Positions 44,112-54,844 of a stretch of 64,000 bases of DNA are shown here, piece after piece (position 1 is the stretch's first letter; each line of letters opens with the position of its first letter). The notes beneath the pieces were generated by a model. The model saw only the letters and a list, made by a program, of their open reading frames with translations. It had not been told where the DNA came from and made no database searches. Source of the stretch: Janibacter melonis (GTDB taxonomy: Bacteria > Actinomycetota > Actinomycetes > Actinomycetales > Dermatophilaceae); NCBI RefSeq assembly GCF_020567375.1, contig NZ_JAJBZM010000002.1:517036-581035 (forward strand). The letters run 5' to 3'. Position numbers and translations under genes: made by a program.

Positions 44112-44681
44112 ATGAAGACGCAGCTCGCCGCCATCGCCGTCGGCGTCACCGCTCTCACCGCCCTCCCGGCGGCCTCGGCCACCGCGCAGCAGCACGCCTC
44201 CGGTGAGGTCGTCGCCGAGCACGTGAGCGTGCAGACCGTCCTCGACGGTGCGATGGGCCCGGTCATCAAGGGCAACCAGCACCGCCTGCGCCTCGTCACC
44301 GACATCGAGGGGATGTCGGACCCCCGGCACGCCGCGAAGATCCAGTCCTACTACTGCCCCTCCGGCGCCCGGATCACGAACAGCTGGACCTCGAGCCGCT
44401 GCGTCTACCGGGGCACGAGCTTCCTCACCTACGACCGCTCCGACTACCGGGTGAGCGGCACCATGCGCTCGGCCCGGGTCGTGGGGCTGGTCCAGACGGG
44501 CAAGACCTCCCTCGTCGCCGACCTCACGCTGCGCGCGTACGGCGACGAGGAGGTCGGGGGCTGGTACCCCGGGTCGGTCACCCGGTCGGTGGAGGCGACG
44601 GTCTCCGGAGAGCTGCAGGGCGCGACGGTCCGCTACGAGGAGCGCAAGGGCTCGGGCATCCACCGGCACGAGCGCGCCTGA
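44112..44681 (+). CDS. Hypothetical secreted protein, 189 aa
   Basis: Signal peptide MKTQLAAIAVGVTALTALPA with AxA-type cleavage near SATA. The mature part has one Cys pair (YYCPSG...SSRCVYRG) that could form a disulfide, and beta-rich composition (SARVVGLVQTGKTSLVADLTLRAYG). No family recognised. GGGACCAGATC precedes ATG 44112. Stands alone before the groEL regulatory region. Confidence 0.72.
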   Translation: MKTQLAAIAVGVTALTALPAASATAQQHASGEVVAEHVSVQTVLDGAMGPVIKGNQHRLRLVTDIEGMSDPRHAAKIQSYYCPSGARITNSWTSSRCVYRGTSFLTYDRSDYRVSGTMRSARVVGLVQTGKTSLVADLTLRAYGDEEVGGWYPGSVTRSVEATVSGELQGATVRYEERKGSGIHRHERA

Positions 44682-44768
44682 CCTGGACGCACGACGACGG
44701 GGTGGTCCGCAGGGGGCGGGCCGCCCCGTCGTCATGCACCGGGGCGCGTCTCGCGGGCCTCGACGGCG

Positions 44769-44795
44769 TTTGCACTCGACGGTCGAGAGTGCCAA
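44769..44795. promoter_or_regulatory. CIRCE element 1 (HrcA operator)
   Basis: TTTGCACTC-N9-GAGTGCCAA matches the CIRCE consensus TTAGCACTC-N9-GAGTGCTAA with one change in each arm. Confidence 0.9.
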
Positions 44796-44803
44796 TATCG
44801 GCA

Positions 44804-44830
44804 TTAGCACTCTCCTCGTGAGAGTGACAG
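44804..44830. promoter_or_regulatory. CIRCE element 2 (HrcA operator)
   Basis: TTAGCACTC-N9-GAGTGACAG: left arm perfect, right arm decayed at three positions. Its centre is 35 bases from element 1. Predicts heat-shock control of groEL by HrcA. Confidence 0.85.
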
Positions 44831-44849
44831 AACCGACCGGTGCAGGTGA

Positions 44850-46660
<1,811 letters not shown>

Positions 46661-46674
46661 TCGAGCCCCCCTCG

Positions 46675-46718
46675 CTGGTCGAGGTGCGACGAGCTCTGCG
46701 AGGAGCCTCGAGACCACC
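46675..46718. repeat. Imperfect inverted repeat after groEL
   Basis: CTGGTCGAGGTGCGACGAGC pairs imperfectly with GAGGAGCCTCGAGACCACC. From memory, intergenic sequences of this kind (GGTCTCGAGGCTCC...) are dispersed repeats in several actinobacteria. Only one copy is clear in this window. Confidence 0.5.
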
Positions 46719-46744
46719 GACACCGCTGCACCACCGCTGACGAC

Positions 46745-46778
46745 GGGGTGGACCTCCCAGATCTGGGGGGTCCACCCC
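46745..46778. terminator. Hairpin between groEL and kup
   Basis: 17-base arms (GGGGTGGACCTCCCAGA and near-complement) with one T-G wobble and no loop. Ends transcription ahead of the kup promoter. Confidence 0.75.
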
Positions 46779-46797
46779 TTCGTCGTCCCGGCAGGCG

Positions 46798-46803
46798 TAC
46801 TGT
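46798..46803 (+). promoter_or_regulatory. -10 box of kup (near-leaderless)
   Basis: TACTGT, eight bases before GTG 46812. Confidence 0.4.
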
Positions 46804-46811
46804 CCTCCTCC

Positions 46812-48731
46812 GTGACCTCAGCACCTGGTGCCGTCGAGCGCGACGGCAGCACACATCACGGGGGCGCCGCCGGGCTCGTCCTGGCCGCCCTCGGCGTCGT
46901 CTTCGGCGACATCGGCACGAGCCCCCTGTACGCCCTGCGCACCGTCTTCGCCCTCGACGGGGGCATCGTCGGCGCCTCGCAGGAGGACGTCTTCGGCGTC
47001 GTGTCGATGATCTTCTGGTCGGTGACGCTCGTCGTCTCGATCAAGTACATCGGCTTCATCCTGCGGGCCGACAACGACGGCGAGGGCGGCATCATGTCGC
47101 TCGCCCACCTCACCCGCCGCAGCGTGCGCCCCGGAGGCCGCCGCTTCGCCCTGGCGATGATCCTCGGCGTCTTCGGCGGCTCGCTCTTCTTCGGCGACAG
47201 CCTCATCACCCCGGCGATCTCGGTGCTCTCCGCGGTCGAGGGCCTGCGCGTCGCCGCCCCGGCCCTGTCGGACTACATCGTGCCCATCGCCGCGGTGATC
47301 GTCGTCGTCGTCTTCAGCGTCCAGCGCTTCGGCACCCACAGCGTCGGGCGCTTCTTCGGCCCGGTCATGGTCGTGTGGTTCCTCACCCTCGGCGGGCTCG
47401 GGCTGTGGCACGTCGTCCAGGACCCCGAGGTCCTCCTCGCGCTCTCGCCCCACCACGCGGCCCTCTTCGTCCTCGACCGCCCCTTCGTCGCCTTCGTCGC
47501 GATGGGCGCGGTCGTCCTCGCGATCACCGGTGCCGAGGCCCTCTACGCCGACATGGGGCACTTCGGGCGGCCCCCGATCGCTCGTGCGTGGTTCCTCCTC
47601 GTCTTCCCGTGCCTCACCCTCAACTACCTCGGGCAGGCCCAGCTGGTCATGCAGGACAGCCACGAGACGGCCAACCCCTTCTTCCACCTCGCGCCGGGCT
47701 GGGCCCAGCTGCCGCTCGTCGTCCTCGCGACGCTGGCGACCATCATCGCCAGCCAGGCGGTGATCTCCGGGGCCTTCTCCGTCGCCCGCCAGGCCGAGCG
47801 GCTCGGCTTCTTCCCCCGCCTCACCGTGCGCCAGACGAGCGAGAGCTCGGGCGGGCAGATCTACGTGCCGTCGGTGAACTGGCTGCTCTTCGCCGGCGTC
47901 ATGATCCTGATGGTGACCTTCCGCGACTCCGAGCGCCTCGCGACGGCGTACGGCGTCGCCGTCACCCTCGACCTGCTGCTCACGACCTCGCTCTTCAGCG
48001 TCTACGCCGTCGCGGCGCTGCGCTGGTCGACCCCGAAGGTCGTCCTCTTCGCCGGGGTCTTCGGCACCGTCGAGCTGCTCTTCTTCAGCGCCAACATCGC
48101 CAAGGTCCTCCACGGCGGGTGGCTGCCGCTGCTGGTCGCGTGCACCCTCGCGACGGTGATGACGACGTGGGGCCGCGGCCGCGAGCTCGTCACCACCCGC
48201 CGCGAGAAGCTCGAGATGCCGCTGAGCACCTTCCTCGACGAGGTCGCGACGAGCACGAAGATCCTGCGCGTGCCCGGGACGGCCGTCTTCCTCCACCCCA
48301 ACGCCGAGACGACCCCGCTCGCGCTGCGCGAGAACCTCCAGCACAACCACGTCCTGCACGACGAGGTCGTCATCGTCACGACGCAGTCCCTCAACGTCCC
48401 CTTCGTCCCCGACTCCGAGCGGGTCGTCGTCGACGACCTCGGCAACCCCTACGACCACGTGAGCCACGTCCTGCTGCGCTACGGCTTCAGCCAGGAGCCC
48501 GACATCCCCGCCGGGCTGGCGATCGCGCGGGACGAGGGCCTCGACATCGACCTCGACGGCACGACGTACTTCCTCTCGCGGATCACCGTGCACCAGAGCC
48601 AGCGGCCCGGGATGCACCCGTGGCGCAAGCGTCTCTTCATCGCGCTCGCGCACAACGCCGCCGACCCCACCGACTACTTCAACCTGCCGCTCGGCCGCAC
48701 GATCACCATGGGGGCTCAGGTCAAGCTCTAG
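46812..48731 (+). CDS. kup: Kup family potassium uptake protein
   Basis: 639 aa. N-terminal VVFGDIGTSPLYALRTVF signature, IKYIGFILRADNDGEGGIMSLAHL, about twelve transmembrane helices through ~450, then the cytoplasmic C-terminal domain (STFLDEVATSTKILRVPGTAVFLHPNAETTPLAL...). Proton-coupled potassium uptake. GTG 46812 has a TACTGT -10 box eight bases upstream. No regulatory RNA is seen. Confidence 0.93.
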   Translation: MTSAPGAVERDGSTHHGGAAGLVLAALGVVFGDIGTSPLYALRTVFALDGGIVGASQEDVFGVVSMIFWSVTLVVSIKYIGFILRADNDGEGGIMSLAHLTRRSVRPGGRRFALAMILGVFGGSLFFGDSLITPAISVLSAVEGLRVAAPALSDYIVPIAAVIVVVVFSVQRFGTHSVGRFFGPVMVVWFLTLGGLGLWHVVQDPEVLLALSPHHAALFVLDRPFVAFVAMGAVVLAITGAEALYADMGHFGRPPIARAWFLLVFPCLTLNYLGQAQLVMQDSHETANPFFHLAPGWAQLPLVVLATLATIIASQAVISGAFSVARQAERLGFFPRLTVRQTSESSGGQIYVPSVNWLLFAGVMILMVTFRDSERLATAYGVAVTLDLLLTTSLFSVYAVAALRWSTPKVVLFAGVFGTVELLFFSANIAKVLHGGWLPLLVACTLATVMTTWGRGRELVTTRREKLEMPLSTFLDEVATSTKILRVPGTAVFLHPNAETTPLALRENLQHNHVLHDEVVIVTTQSLNVPFVPDSERVVVDDLGNPYDHVSHVLLRYGFSQEPDIPAGLAIARDEGLDIDLDGTTYFLSRITVHQSQRPGMHPWRKRLFIALAHNAADPTDYFNLPLGRTITMGAQVKL

Positions 48732-48881
48732 GAGCGGGCGAAGGGGGATCCCCCCGTCGTCGCTCGGCTCGCCCCCGGGTCGACCCACCGGAACGCCCCC
48801 GGGCGGTGCGTGACAGATGACATGGTCGGTGCCGCAGGGGTGCCCCCTAGGCTCGTCAGGCCACCGAGGAGGGGACCACCC

Positions 48882-49631
48882 ATGACGACCGATGTCGCCG
48901 CGAGCACGACCGAGCTGACGAAGACCTACGGCCGGGGAGACGCCACCGTCGTCGCCCTCGACCGCGTGAGCATCGAGGTGACCGCGGGGCAGTTCACCGC
49001 GATCATGGGCCCGTCCGGCTCGGGCAAGTCCACCCTCATGCACTGCCTCGCCGGGCTGGACTCGGTGACGTCGGGGCAGGTGCGGATCGGCGACGTCGAG
49101 ATCACCGGGCTCGGCGACAAGGCCCTCACCCGGCTGCGGCGCGACAGCGTCGGCTTCGTCTTCCAGGCCTTCAACCTCGTGCCGACGCTCTCGGCCCGCG
49201 AGAACATCCTGCTGCCGATGACGATCGCCGGGCGCAAGCCCGACCAGGAGTGGTTCGACCACGTCGTGCGCACCGTCGGGCTCGAGGACCGTCTCGGCCA
49301 CCGCCCCTCCGAGCTGTCCGGCGGTCAGCAGCAGCGCGTCGCGTGCGCGCGTGCGCTCGTCAGCCGGCCGCAGATCATCTTCGCCGACGAGCCGACCGGC
49401 AACCTCGACTCGACGAGCTCGGCCGAGGTCCTCGCCTTCCTGCGTCGCAGCGTCGACGACTTCGGGCAGACCATCGTCATGGTCACCCACGACCCCGTCG
49501 CCGCGAGCCACACCGACCGGGTGCTCATCCTCAGCGACGGCCGGGTCGTCGACGAGGTGTGGCAGCCGACGCGGGAGTCGGTGCTCGACGCGATGATGGC
49601 GCTGTCGGCGCGCACGGGGACCCAGGGATGA
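48882..49631 (+). CDS. ABC transporter ATPase, MacB/LolD type
   Basis: 249 aa. Walker A MGPSGSGKSTLMH, Q-loop FVFQAFNLVPTLSARENI, signature ELSGGQQQRVACARALVSRP, Walker B IIFADEPTGNLDSTSS, H-loop MVTHDPVAASHTDRV. Partners the FtsX-type permease encoded immediately downstream (ATGA overlap). ATG 48882 follows GAGGAGGGGACC. Members export peptides, lipids or antibiotics by a mechanotransmission cycle. No sensor kinase gene adjoins it. Confidence 0.93.
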   Translation: MTTDVAASTTELTKTYGRGDATVVALDRVSIEVTAGQFTAIMGPSGSGKSTLMHCLAGLDSVTSGQVRIGDVEITGLGDKALTRLRRDSVGFVFQAFNLVPTLSARENILLPMTIAGRKPDQEWFDHVVRTVGLEDRLGHRPSELSGGQQQRVACARALVSRPQIIFADEPTGNLDSTSSAEVLAFLRRSVDDFGQTIVMVTHDPVAASHTDRVLILSDGRVVDEVWQPTRESVLDAMMALSARTGTQG

Positions 49632-52150
49632 TCCGCGCGGCCCTGACGTCGCTGCTCGCGCGCAAGCTGCGGCTGCTCCTCTCGGCCGTCGCCGTCGTCC
49701 TCGGCGTCGGCTTCGTCGCCGGCTCGCTGATCTTCACCGACACCCTCGGCCGGGCCTTCGAGGGCATCACCGAGGGCACCGTCGGCGACGTCGTCGTCGC
49801 CGCGTCCGACTCCGGCGAGGGCTTCTCCACCGCGACGATCAGCGCGGCCGAGGTGGCCCGCTTCGAGGACCTCGACGGGGTTGCCCGCGTCGACGGCAAC
49901 GTCGAGGCCTTCGGCGTCTTCGTCGTGGGCGAGAACGGCAACGTCGTCGGCGGGCAGGGGGCACCGGCGCTCGCCTTCAACCACAACGACGCGCCGAACC
50001 AGCTGGGTCGGCAGGTCGTCACCTACGACCAGGGCCGCCCGCCGCAGCGCGAGGGCGAGGTCGCCATCGACGCGCAGACCGCCGAGCGCGCGGGGCTGAG
50101 CCTCGGCGACGACGTCGAGATGGTCACCGCCGGTCAGTACCCGCAGATCGACGCCAGGCTCGTCGGCATCCTCGAGTTCGGCGAAGGGGGAGTCGTCGGC
50201 GCCTCGATCTCGGTCTTCGACACCAAGAGCGCCCAGAAGTACTTCCTCGACGGCAAGGACGTCTACAGCTCGGTGTGGCTGACGACGACCGACGACGCCG
50301 CTCCCGCCGACGTCGCGAAGGAGGCCGCCGCGATCACCCCGAAGGGGTACACCGCCGAGACCGGCGCCGCCGTCGCCGAGCGGACGGCGACGCAGGTGCA
50401 GGAGGCGCTGGGCTTCATCACGACCTTCCTGCTCGTCTTCGCCGGGATCGCCCTGCTCGTCGGCTCCTTCATCATCGTCAACACCTTCTCGATCCTCGTC
50501 GCCCAGCGCGGGCGCGAGCTGGCCCTGCTCCGCGCCATCGGGGCGAGCCGCGGCCAGGTCACCCGCTCGGTGATGATCGAGGCGCTCGTCGTCGGCCTCG
50601 TCGGGTCCACCGTAGGCCTCGTCGTCGGCGTGCTCCTCGCCCTGGGCATCCAGGGGCTCTTCTCGCTCCTCGGCCTCGACCTCAGCGGGTCCGGGCTGAT
50701 CTTCGCGCCGCGCACGGTCGTCGCGGCCTACGCCGTCGGCGTCCTCGTGACGGTCCTCGCCGCCTACGTCCCGGCCCGCCGGGCGGGCTCGGTCGCGCCC
50801 GTCGAGGCGATGCGCGAGCAGACGAGCGAGTCGACCCGCACGCGACCCGTGCGTCTGGCCCTCGAGGTCGCGGTGCTCGTGCTCGGTGTCGCCGCCTTCC
50901 TCGCCGGGCTCTTCGTCGTCGACACGGACGAGCTCGTCTGGGTGGGTCTGGGCACAGTCGGGATGCTCCTCGGCCTGGCCTTCCTCTCCCCGCTCGTCGG
51001 ACGCCCGCTCATCCGCGCGCTCGGCTGGGTCTACCGCCGGGTCTTCGGCCCGATCGGGCACATGGCGGAGCAGAACGCCATCCGCAACCCCGGCCGCACC
51101 GCGGCGACGGCCTCGGCCCTGATGATCGGGATGACCCTCGTCGCGCTCATGGGCGTGCTCGCCTCGAGCACGAAGGCCACGGTCGACCAGCAGATCGCCG
51201 ACAGCTTCCGTGCCGACTACGTGCTCTCCAACGCCGTCAACCAGCCCTTCTCGCACACCCTCACCACCGAGGCGGCGGAGGTGCCGGGCGTCGCCGAGGT
51301 CTCGCCGGTGCGCTACGCGCCGCTCGAGGTCGACGGGGAGCGGCGCTTCGTCCAGGCCGTCGACCCGGCCACCGTCGAGCGCATCCAGACCATCGACATC
51401 CAGCGCGGCGACGCGGACCTGTCGGGCTCGACCGTGCTGATCTCGGCGACCCGGGCCGGAGACCTGCAGCCCGGCGACCCCGTGACGGTCAGGCTCGGCG
51501 GGCAGTCCCGCGAGCTCACGGTGTCGGGCATCTACGCCAACCCGGGCAGCCAGCCCGACGTCCTCGTCAGCCTCGACACCCTCTCCGCCCTCGGGGCGCC
51601 CGAGGCGGACAGCTCGACCTTCGTCTTCCTCGAGGACGGGGCCGACCGGGCGCAGGTCGTCAGCGGTCTCGAGCAGATCATCTCGGGCCAGCCCCTCGTC
51701 TCGCTCAAGGACCAGGCCGACTACGCCGCGGAGCAGCGGGCGAGCATCGACCAGGTGCTCTTCCTCATCTACGGCCTGCTCGCCATGGCGATCGTCATCG
51801 CGGTCTTCGGGATCATCAACACGCTGAGCCTGTCGGTGCTCGAGCGCACCCGCGAGATCGGCCTGCTGCGCGCCGTCGGGCTCTCGCGCGGCCAGCTGCG
51901 CCGCATGGTGCGCCTCGAGTCGGTCGTCATCGCCCTGCTCGGCGCGATCCTCGGGATCGTGCTCGGCGTCGTCGCCGGGGTCGCGATCCAGCGCTCGCTC
52001 GTCGACGACGGCATCACCGAGCTGGCGATCCCGTGGGTGCAGATCGTCGTCTTCCTCGTCCTCGCCGCGATCATCGGCGTCCTCGCCGCCCTGTGGCCCG
52101 CGTGGCGCGCCTCGCGGATGGACGTGCTCCGGGCGATCGGCAGCGAGTAG
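49628..52150 (+). CDS. FtsX-family ABC permease
   Basis: 840 aa. Four-helix FtsX core repeated: helix 1 near residue 20 (LRLLLSAVAVVLGVGFVAG), a large extracytoplasmic domain (~40-255), helices ~260-400 (LGFITTFLLVFAGIALLVGSFIIVNTFSILVAQRGRELALLRAIGASRGQV), a linker, a second extracytoplasmic domain, and terminal helices (LFLIYGLLAMAIVIAVFGIINTLSLSVLERTREIGLLRAVGLSRGQLRRMV). The RxxELALLRAIG and RTREIGLLRAVG motifs contact the ATPase. Substrate unknown. Confidence 0.93.
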   Translation: MIRAALTSLLARKLRLLLSAVAVVLGVGFVAGSLIFTDTLGRAFEGITEGTVGDVVVAASDSGEGFSTATISAAEVARFEDLDGVARVDGNVEAFGVFVVGENGNVVGGQGAPALAFNHNDAPNQLGRQVVTYDQGRPPQREGEVAIDAQTAERAGLSLGDDVEMVTAGQYPQIDARLVGILEFGEGGVVGASISVFDTKSAQKYFLDGKDVYSSVWLTTTDDAAPADVAKEAAAITPKGYTAETGAAVAERTATQVQEALGFITTFLLVFAGIALLVGSFIIVNTFSILVAQRGRELALLRAIGASRGQVTRSVMIEALVVGLVGSTVGLVVGVLLALGIQGLFSLLGLDLSGSGLIFAPRTVVAAYAVGVLVTVLAAYVPARRAGSVAPVEAMREQTSESTRTRPVRLALEVAVLVLGVAAFLAGLFVVDTDELVWVGLGTVGMLLGLAFLSPLVGRPLIRALGWVYRRVFGPIGHMAEQNAIRNPGRTAATASALMIGMTLVALMGVLASSTKATVDQQIADSFRADYVLSNAVNQPFSHTLTTEAAEVPGVAEVSPVRYAPLEVDGERRFVQAVDPATVERIQTIDIQRGDADLSGSTVLISATRAGDLQPGDPVTVRLGGQSRELTVSGIYANPGSQPDVLVSLDTLSALGAPEADSSTFVFLEDGADRAQVVSGLEQIISGQPLVSLKDQADYAAEQRASIDQVLFLIYGLLAMAIVIAVFGIINTLSLSVLERTREIGLLRAVGLSRGQLRRMVRLESVVIALLGAILGIVLGVVAGVAIQRSLVDDGITELAIPWVQIVVFLVLAAIIGVLAALWPAWRASRMDVLRAIGSE

Positions 52151-52184
52151 CCGACGACCGGGCGGTCGAGCGCCCGTGAGGCGG

Positions 52185-52213
52185 CGAAGGGGGATCGGTC
52201 CGGTCCCCCTTCG
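52185..52213. terminator. Hairpin terminator built from CGAAGGGGG
   Basis: CGAAGGGGGA and TCCCCCTTCG arms with a partly paired nine-base loop, between the convergent FtsX and WXG100 genes. Confidence 0.8.
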
Positions 52214-52220
52214 CCCCGGC

Positions 52221-52517
52221 TCAGCGTCGCCCGAAGGCGGCCTGGACCCCGGCCTCCGCGGCGTCGTAGGCCTCGCCCGCGTCGGCCAGGGCCCGGCCGA
52301 TCTCCTCGAGGCTCTCCTTGACCTGCCGCTGCGTGGTGCGCCAGTCGGTGACGAGGTCCTGGAAGCGAGAGGACGCGGTGCCCGACCACTCGTCCTGCAT
52401 CGCGACGAGCGTGCTCATCATCGAGGCGACCGAGCTCTCGACGTCGGCCGAGATCGAGGCGACGGTGCCCGACCCCGCGGCGAGGGTCGCGGTGCTCACG
52501 GCGAAGGTGCTGCTCAT
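52221..52517 (-). CDS. WXG100 (ESAT-6-like) protein
   Basis: 98 aa helical-hairpin protein. The turn motif DEWSGTASSRFQDLV (W-S-G, ~residue 45) separates two amphipathic helices; the C-terminal helix ends LADAGEAYDAAEAGVQAAFGRR with the YxxxE-like secretion signal partially present (YDAAE). WXG100 proteins are substrates of ESX/type VII secretion. No EccC-type ATPase or partner WXG gene adjoins; the neighbour is a DUF2339 membrane protein. ATG 52517 follows AGGAGAGCCACC. Confidence 0.88.
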   Translation of the reverse strand: MSSTFAVSTATLAAGSGTVASISADVESSVASMMSTLVAMQDEWSGTASSRFQDLVTDWRTTQRQVKESLEEIGRALADAGEAYDAAEAGVQAAFGRR

Positions 52518-52564
52518 GGTGGCTCTCCTGTCGGTGTGCTGCGGGGCCGGTGCGACCCCTGCCC

Positions 52565-54589
52565 TCAGACGGTAGGAGCCGGCGGCCCCTGCGCCGCGGG
52601 GTTCTCCACAGCCCCCCGGGCGCGACGCGCCCGCTCCAGCGCGCTGGCGTAGCCGGCACCCATCGCGAGCAGCAGCACCCCGGCGACGATGAAGCTCAGC
52701 ACGCGCGGCAGGCCGTCGAGCGCGGAGAGGTCGAAGAAGAGGAGCTTGACGACGGCCGTCGCCGCGAGACCGAGACCGGCGAGCACAGAGACGCCGGCGT
52801 CCTCGCTGCGGCCGAGGCCGCGCACGAGCAGACCGGCCGCCAGGGCCATCCACACGACGGTCGCCAGGGCGTGCCCGACGAGGAAGCCCGAGGCGGCGGG
52901 GTCGTCGCCGAGACCCGCGGCCCGGCCGAGGACGGATCCGCCGAGCACGAGGGGCAGAGGCAGGGCGAGCGCCGCGGCGCACACGGCGACCCGGGAGGCC
53001 TCCGGCGAGCCGGGCACGAGGGCGCGCAGGGCCAGGGCGACGAGGGCGAGGAGCACGACGACGCAGACCGCCTCGAGGACGTGCACCGCGTCGACCCGGT
53101 CGGCCTGGCTGCGCGAGACGAGCGCCGGCAGGTGCCGGGTCGCGGGGAGCAGGGCGAGCAGGGCGACGGGGAGGGCGACGACGCCGACCGAGGTCGAGCG
53201 CAGCCCGGCGGCGGCCGCCACCCAGCCGACGGCGACGACGAGCAGCGCGAGCGGCACGAAGGACTCGCCCGGGCCCCGGGTGGCCAGGAGCAGCAGCGCG
53301 AGCGCGGCGACGACGAGGCTCAGCTCGCGCAGCCGGGAGAGGGCCGGTACACCGGCGACGGGGCCGACCCATGCGGCGACGAGGTGGGCCGCGGCGAGCA
53401 CGAGGAGCACGACGACGGCGACGGGCCGGTCCTCGGTGCCCCCGGCGAGCAGCGCGGGGAGCGCGGCGACGAGCGCGAGGGCGGCCAGCGGGGCGGGCAG
53501 GCCCGCTCGGGCGCCAGGACCGCGCACGAGCGGGGCGAGGGTCGTCGCGAGGACGAAGAGCGCGAGGACGAGCGCCATGAGCGTGCCCTCGTGCCCGTCG
53601 TCCTGGGCGGCGACGGCGACGACCGCGTAGAGCGTCGTGGGGACGACACGCGCCACCTCGAGGACAGGCCAGCTGCGGCCCACCTGGGCCGGGTAGCTGG
53701 CGATCGTGAGGGTGAGCAGGAAGGCGCCGACGAGGAGCACCTCGGAGCCGCCGACGACCGGGGCGAGCACCGCGACCCCGACGACGACGAGCACGGCGAG
53801 CAGCTGGCTGCGCCAGGCCCGGGCGATGACGAGGCCGCCCGCGGCGAGCAGACCGGCGACGACGAGGCCGAGGGCGGCGGGCACCCAGTCGTAGATCCGC
53901 GTGACGGCGAGGACGTCGAGGTAGGCGGCGGCGACACCGGTCGCCGCGAGCCCGAGCGCGCCGACCGGGCTCTCCTGACGACGGCGCACGACCGCCGCGG
54001 ATCCGAGGAGAGCCGCCGAGAGGACCGCGCCGGACAGGACGCGGGCGAGCGGGCCGAAGATCCCGGCCTGGATCGCGATCGCGAGCAGGAAGGCGACGCC
54101 GATGAGCGTGATGCCCGCGCCGACGACGGCGAGCAGCCGGGCCACGACGCCGTCGCGCTGCCACCAGGGCTCGAGGGGCGCCGGGGCGAAGGGGGAGGCC
54201 GGCGGCGCGGGCGGGGCGGTGACCGGGCCGCGAGGGGGCGCGGCGGGCGCGGCTGCGGCGGACGCCGGCGCGGCCCCTGCGACGGGGGCCCCCACCCGGA
54301 CGGGCTCGGGGGCCTGCGGCGGCGCGGGGACCGCGCCGGCGGGCGTGGTGCGCGGGGCGGGGGCAGGGCCTGCGGGAGCCGTGGTGACGACCGGTCCGCT
54401 CGACGGGACCGGGGCGGCGACGGGGGGCGGGGCGCTCACCCCTTCGGCCCCGGCGTCGCGCTCGAGGGCGACGCGCACGCGGGCGAGGTGGTTGCCGACG
54501 CGGTACAGCTGGCTCATCGCCTCGGCGAACTCGTCCTCGAGCGTGCTCAGCTCGTCACGGTAGCCGGAGGTGCGGGGCGGGATGCTCAT
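52565..54589 (-). CDS. DUF2339 large polytopic membrane protein
   Basis: 674 aa. Cytoplasmic N-terminus with a short helical segment (RDELSTLEDEFAEAMSQLYRVGNHLARVRVALER), an Ala/Pro-rich linker (~45-140), then about twenty closely packed hydrophobic helices to the C-terminus (start WWQRDGVVARLLAVVGAGITLIGVAFLLA). This architecture is DUF2339, whose function is unknown. ATG 54589 is preferred over 54661, which would add residues without family character. The WXG100 gene follows 47 bases downstream on the same strand with its own ribosome site. Confidence 0.85.
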   Translation of the reverse strand: MSIPPRTSGYRDELSTLEDEFAEAMSQLYRVGNHLARVRVALERDAGAEGVSAPPPVAAPVPSSGPVVTTAPAGPAPAPRTTPAGAVPAPPQAPEPVRVGAPVAGAAPASAAAAPAAPPRGPVTAPPAPPASPFAPAPLEPWWQRDGVVARLLAVVGAGITLIGVAFLLAIAIQAGIFGPLARVLSGAVLSAALLGSAAVVRRRQESPVGALGLAATGVAAAYLDVLAVTRIYDWVPAALGLVVAGLLAAGGLVIARAWRSQLLAVLVVVGVAVLAPVVGGSEVLLVGAFLLTLTIASYPAQVGRSWPVLEVARVVPTTLYAVVAVAAQDDGHEGTLMALVLALFVLATTLAPLVRGPGARAGLPAPLAALALVAALPALLAGGTEDRPVAVVVLLVLAAAHLVAAWVGPVAGVPALSRLRELSLVVAALALLLLATRGPGESFVPLALLVVAVGWVAAAAGLRSTSVGVVALPVALLALLPATRHLPALVSRSQADRVDAVHVLEAVCVVVLLALVALALRALVPGSPEASRVAVCAAALALPLPLVLGGSVLGRAAGLGDDPAASGFLVGHALATVVWMALAAGLLVRGLGRSEDAGVSVLAGLGLAATAVVKLLFFDLSALDGLPRVLSFIVAGVLLLAMGAGYASALERARRARGAVENPAAQGPPAPTV

Positions 54590-54844
54590 GCCCCCAGCGT
54601 GCCGCCACAACACGCCGGGGGCATGAGTCTGGCTACTCACAGCCTCGACCAGACGCCACACCTGGTCGAGGGGGTAGCACCCCTAGTCAGGAAGCCCGGG
54701 GCCGGCTGGCCCGTCGGGGAGGAGACGGTGGGATCCGTTGCCGGCACCCGTGCTTCCTGACTCCTAGTGGACACCCGTGGCCTTGGACGACCCTGCTCTC
54801 CACCTGGGAAAAGGCTGATCTTCTCGGGCCACGGGGTCCGGGTC
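54590..54844. other. Structured intergenic region, no gene seen
   Basis: 255 bases between two minus-strand genes. Contains a 10-bp inverted repeat cCTCGACCAG/CTGGTCGAGg (arms 54643-54652 and 54662-54671) and a perfect 11-bp inverted repeat AGTCAGGAAGC (54685-54695) / GCTTCCTGACT (54752-54762) enclosing a GC-rich 56-base loop. It may hold the HtrA-gene terminator, the DUF2339 promoter or a small RNA; I cannot tell which. Confidence 0.5.
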
